Positions 61,815 through 64,000 of a stretch of DNA of 64,000 nt are shown here, piece by piece. The notes beneath the pieces were generated by a model. The model ran no database searches, was not told where the DNA came from, and was given only the letters and a program-made list of their open reading frames with translations. A program made the position numbers and the translations under genes. How positions within the stretch are numbered: position 1 is the stretch's first letter; each line of letters opens with the position of its first letter. This DNA is from Membranipora membranacea (lineage: Eukaryota; Bryozoa; Gymnolaemata; Cheilostomatida; Membraniporidae), in the NCBI GenBank assembly GCA_914767715.1, contig OU612069.1, forward strand, positions 4,958,001-5,022,000, written 5' to 3'.

Positions 61815-62278
61815 AGTTTGAAAATACCTCACAGCTCATCGCAACTACCTGCAGGGTCTGCAAGGCATCATATTGGCAAAGCTTTTGTGTATTGTGTTTT
61901 CATGCATCCAATTCCAATGACATGGTATGCTTGCATATTGTAACCAAAATCAATTGTCATGGGTATTCATTTTCTGCATTGGGTGTGACCGTTTAAAAGC
62001 CAACAATGATAAGGTGTTATGTATTTGATTGAGCAGATAATTCCGTCAGGTGTATTCTGAATTCCTACTCAGCAGATGTGGCTGGAGGGTATGGAAAATC
62101 AGGTCTATAGGAAAAAAACTTCATTGCGTTTCAACCTTTGTTCTTACACTGCAACTCGGAGTGCAAGTGCAAGTGCAACTCTACCTACTTTTTTTCAAAT
62201 GTCCTTGCTAAAAATTGAACTTTCATGTAATGAATCAAGCCGTTTTTATGATGATATTGTTGGTCGGAATCCGCGACA

Positions 62279-62390
62279 ACTTGGCCCGGGCCAAACTTGG
62301 CCCGAGCCAAACTTGGCCCGAGCCAAACTTGGCCAGAGCCAAACTTGGCCCGAGCCAAACTTGGCCCGAGACAAACTGGGCCAGAGCCAA
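62279..62390 (+). repeat. 16-bp minisatellite, seven units
   Basis: Seven tandem units of ACTTGGCCCGAGCCAA with a few changes. Each unit contains TTGGC and GCCAA, a small self-complementary pair. This is the outer (left) part of the left array. Confidence 0.92.
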
Positions 62391-62791
62391 ACTTGGCCCG
62401 ATGCAATGAAACTTGGCCCCAAATATGAAACTTGACCCAATGCAATGAAACTTGGCCCGAAATATAAAACTTGGCCTCATGTACTGAAAATTTGCCTCAA
62501 TTACTAAAACTTGGCCCCATATACTGAAACTTGGCCCCAATTAGTAAAACTTGGCCCCAAATATGAAACTTGGCCCCATATAATGAAACTTGGCCCCAAG
62601 TAGTAAAACTTGGCCCCAAATATAAAATTTGGCCCCATGTACTGAAACCTGGCCCCAATTAGTAAAACTTGGCCCCTCATATAAAACTTGGCCCCATGGA
62701 ATGAAACTTGGTCTCAATTATGAAATCTTGGCCCCAAATATAAAACTTAGCCCCATGGAATGAAACTTGGCCCAAGTTAGTAAAACCTTTC
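62391..62791 (+). repeat. About 20-bp minisatellite with three-unit cycle
   Basis: About 20 units with core AAACTTGGCCCCA and three variable ends: AATAT(A), ATGGAAT/ATGTACT-like, and ATTAGT. They mostly follow one another in the same order, giving a higher-order period near 59-60 bp. Frames open across it are low-complexity and not genes. Confidence 0.9.
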
Positions 62792-63483
62792 ATCATTTTA
62801 CATGGTGGTACCTATGTATTAATTATCTCTTAGGAGACTGTGAAACTAAGTTTTGTAAATAGCTAACAATCTAACTTACTGCCCATAATGTTTCATCTAT
62901 ATTTTTGCAACAACCACTGTAATTGTCTTATTGTTACCTCACTTCTAATCTCAGAAGAAATTTTATTTTGTCTCTCAATAGTTTTCATCTTAGTACATGG
63001 TAGTACCGAAGTATTATCACTTGAAAGCCAAATTTTTGTGTTGCATAAAACTCAAAGAACTATTGGTTTAAGCTCAGGTTTAGATATTACATAAATACTC
63101 TAGCTGCTTACTCTATTTTATATTTTGCATCAAACTTTATAAACATCTCATTTTTAATCACACACCCAATCTCAAAAAATTCATTATGTCTCTATAATGG
63201 AAACAATGTTTAATTTTGCAAGAACGGATTATCATTTTTGCCTGCATACAGTGGCTTTTGTGTTCTTCTGTAGTTTTATATTCAATAATAAGGTAACTAT
63301 TACTACACATGCATAATTCTCTTTCATTTTTTTAAATCGATGCTTCTGATAATTAATTGTATTAAATAAAAGTTTATTGCAGCTACACACACGTTTATTT
63401 CATAATCTAAACGCATGACAAAGATAATAGCATATGTCTTAACGACCAGATAAGGTATTTGACTTTGGTATTTTACTAATTTT
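62792..63483. other. Spacer between inverted arrays
   Basis: About 690 bp, AT-rich. It holds two similar direct copies of TACATGGTRGTACC...GTATTA at about 62799 and 62993. No transposase-like frame is visible; the frame at 62888-63094 is unrecognised. Confidence 0.5.
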
Positions 63484-64000
63484 ACTATGTGGGGCCAAGT
63501 TTTGTATTTGGAGCCAAGTTTTACTGTTTGGGGTAAGGCTTCATTAGATTGGGCCAATTTTCAGTACATGGGGCCAATTTCTTTATTTTGGGCCAAGTTT
63601 CATTGCATTGGGCCAAGTTTCATATTTGGGGCAAATTTTTATCAATTAGGGCCAAGTTTTACTAATTGGGGACAAGTTTCACTATATGCAGCCTAGTTTT
63701 ATATAGGGGCCAAGTTATAGTAATTGGGGCCAAGTTTCATTACATAGGACCAAGTTTCAGTACATGGGGCCAAGTTTCATTACATGGAGCCAAGTTTCAG
63801 TACATGGGGCCAAGTTTTATATTTTGGGCCAAGTTTCATTGCATGGGCCAACTTTCATATTTGGGGCCAACTTTTACTTATTGGGGCCGAGTTTTACTAA
63901 TTGGGGCCAAGTTTTAGTAATTGGGGCAAAGTTTCATTGCGTGGGGCCAAGTTTTCTATTCGGACCAAGTCTTAGTTATGGGGGCCAAGTTTCATAACAT
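63484..64000 (-). repeat. Inverted copy of the 20-bp minisatellite (runs off window)
   Basis: Same core in reverse complement (GGGGCCAAGTTT) with the same three kinds of variable ends (TATTT, CATTACAT, TACTAATT). It continues to the last base of the window. Together with the left array it forms a large interrupted inverted repeat. Confidence 0.9.

Noticed and set aside
62076-62540. Long frames on both strands across the minisatellite (repeated Trp-Pro-Glu or Leu-Gly-Pro patterns)
   Set aside because: A tandem repeat without stops reads open in several frames at once. No gene evidence.
63487-63997. Frames across the inverted array (repeated Gly-Pro-Ser-Phe patterns)
   Set aside because: Same explanation: low-complexity repeat, not a protein.
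1-64000. CRISPR arrays, rRNA genes, bacterial operons or prophage
   Set aside because: No spaced identical repeats, no rRNA-like stretches and no ribosome-binding-site-led gene runs were seen; the content is eukaryotic.

Overview
This window looks like nuclear DNA of an animal, probably a marine invertebrate, although nothing seen here fixes the lineage. It is AT-rich, has no bacterial-style operons, and contains short exons with canonical splice sites. It also carries decayed LINE reverse transcriptases (RTs), a TIR-type MITE, a likely tRNA-derived SINE head and a foldback-like pair of inverted minisatellite arrays. No complete protein-coding gene can be read from end to end.

Most of positions 1-60800 is a mosaic of a few diverged modules, all kept in the same orientation. 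I call them A (3 copies), B (5), C (about 7 plus detached tails), D (about 8), E (more than a dozen pieces) and F (2). The order is A-B-C-D-E-C-B-E-C-D-E-F-D-E-C-A-B-C-D-E-D-E, a single-copy stretch at about 35.7-37.9 kb, then E-C-D-A-B-E-F-D-E-C-B-E-C-D. Copies differ by point changes and clean block deletions, as expected of repeated unequal exchange at one locus. Module boundaries were judged by eye and are good to a few tens of bases.

The clearest functional signal is on the minus strand. Four exons of exactly 141 bp (15505-15645, 20620-20760, 25376-25516, 51664-51804) each encode two leucine-rich repeats (LRRs) and have intact splice acceptors and GTGAGT donors. All are phase 2-2, so any number can be joined in frame, and joining them rebuilds the typical LPDSI/LPESI linker. 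The leucine/asparagine/cysteine scaffold is essentially unchanged between copies, while the predicted solvent-exposed positions differ strongly. A fifth copy is a truncated relic (13653-13690). Every copy lies next to remnants of a plus-strand LINE RT, and most are bracketed by them, so the duplicating unit carries an exon plus dead retrotransposon. This would suit an expanding LRR recognition gene, but no other domain or terminal exon of that gene is visible.

The right end is richer in transposons. It holds an RT fragment with an FADD motif (56.36-56.63 kb), a longer RT with a YADD motif (57.35-58.3 kb), and the RNase H end plus zinc knuckle of a LINE on the minus strand (58.5-59.1 kb). From 62.28 kb a minisatellite array of GGCC-containing units is followed, after a spacer of about 690 bp, by the same units in inverted orientation, running off the window. 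Candidate host exons outside the LRR set (36.3-37.5 kb, 22.1-22.3 kb, 61.7 kb) are weak.
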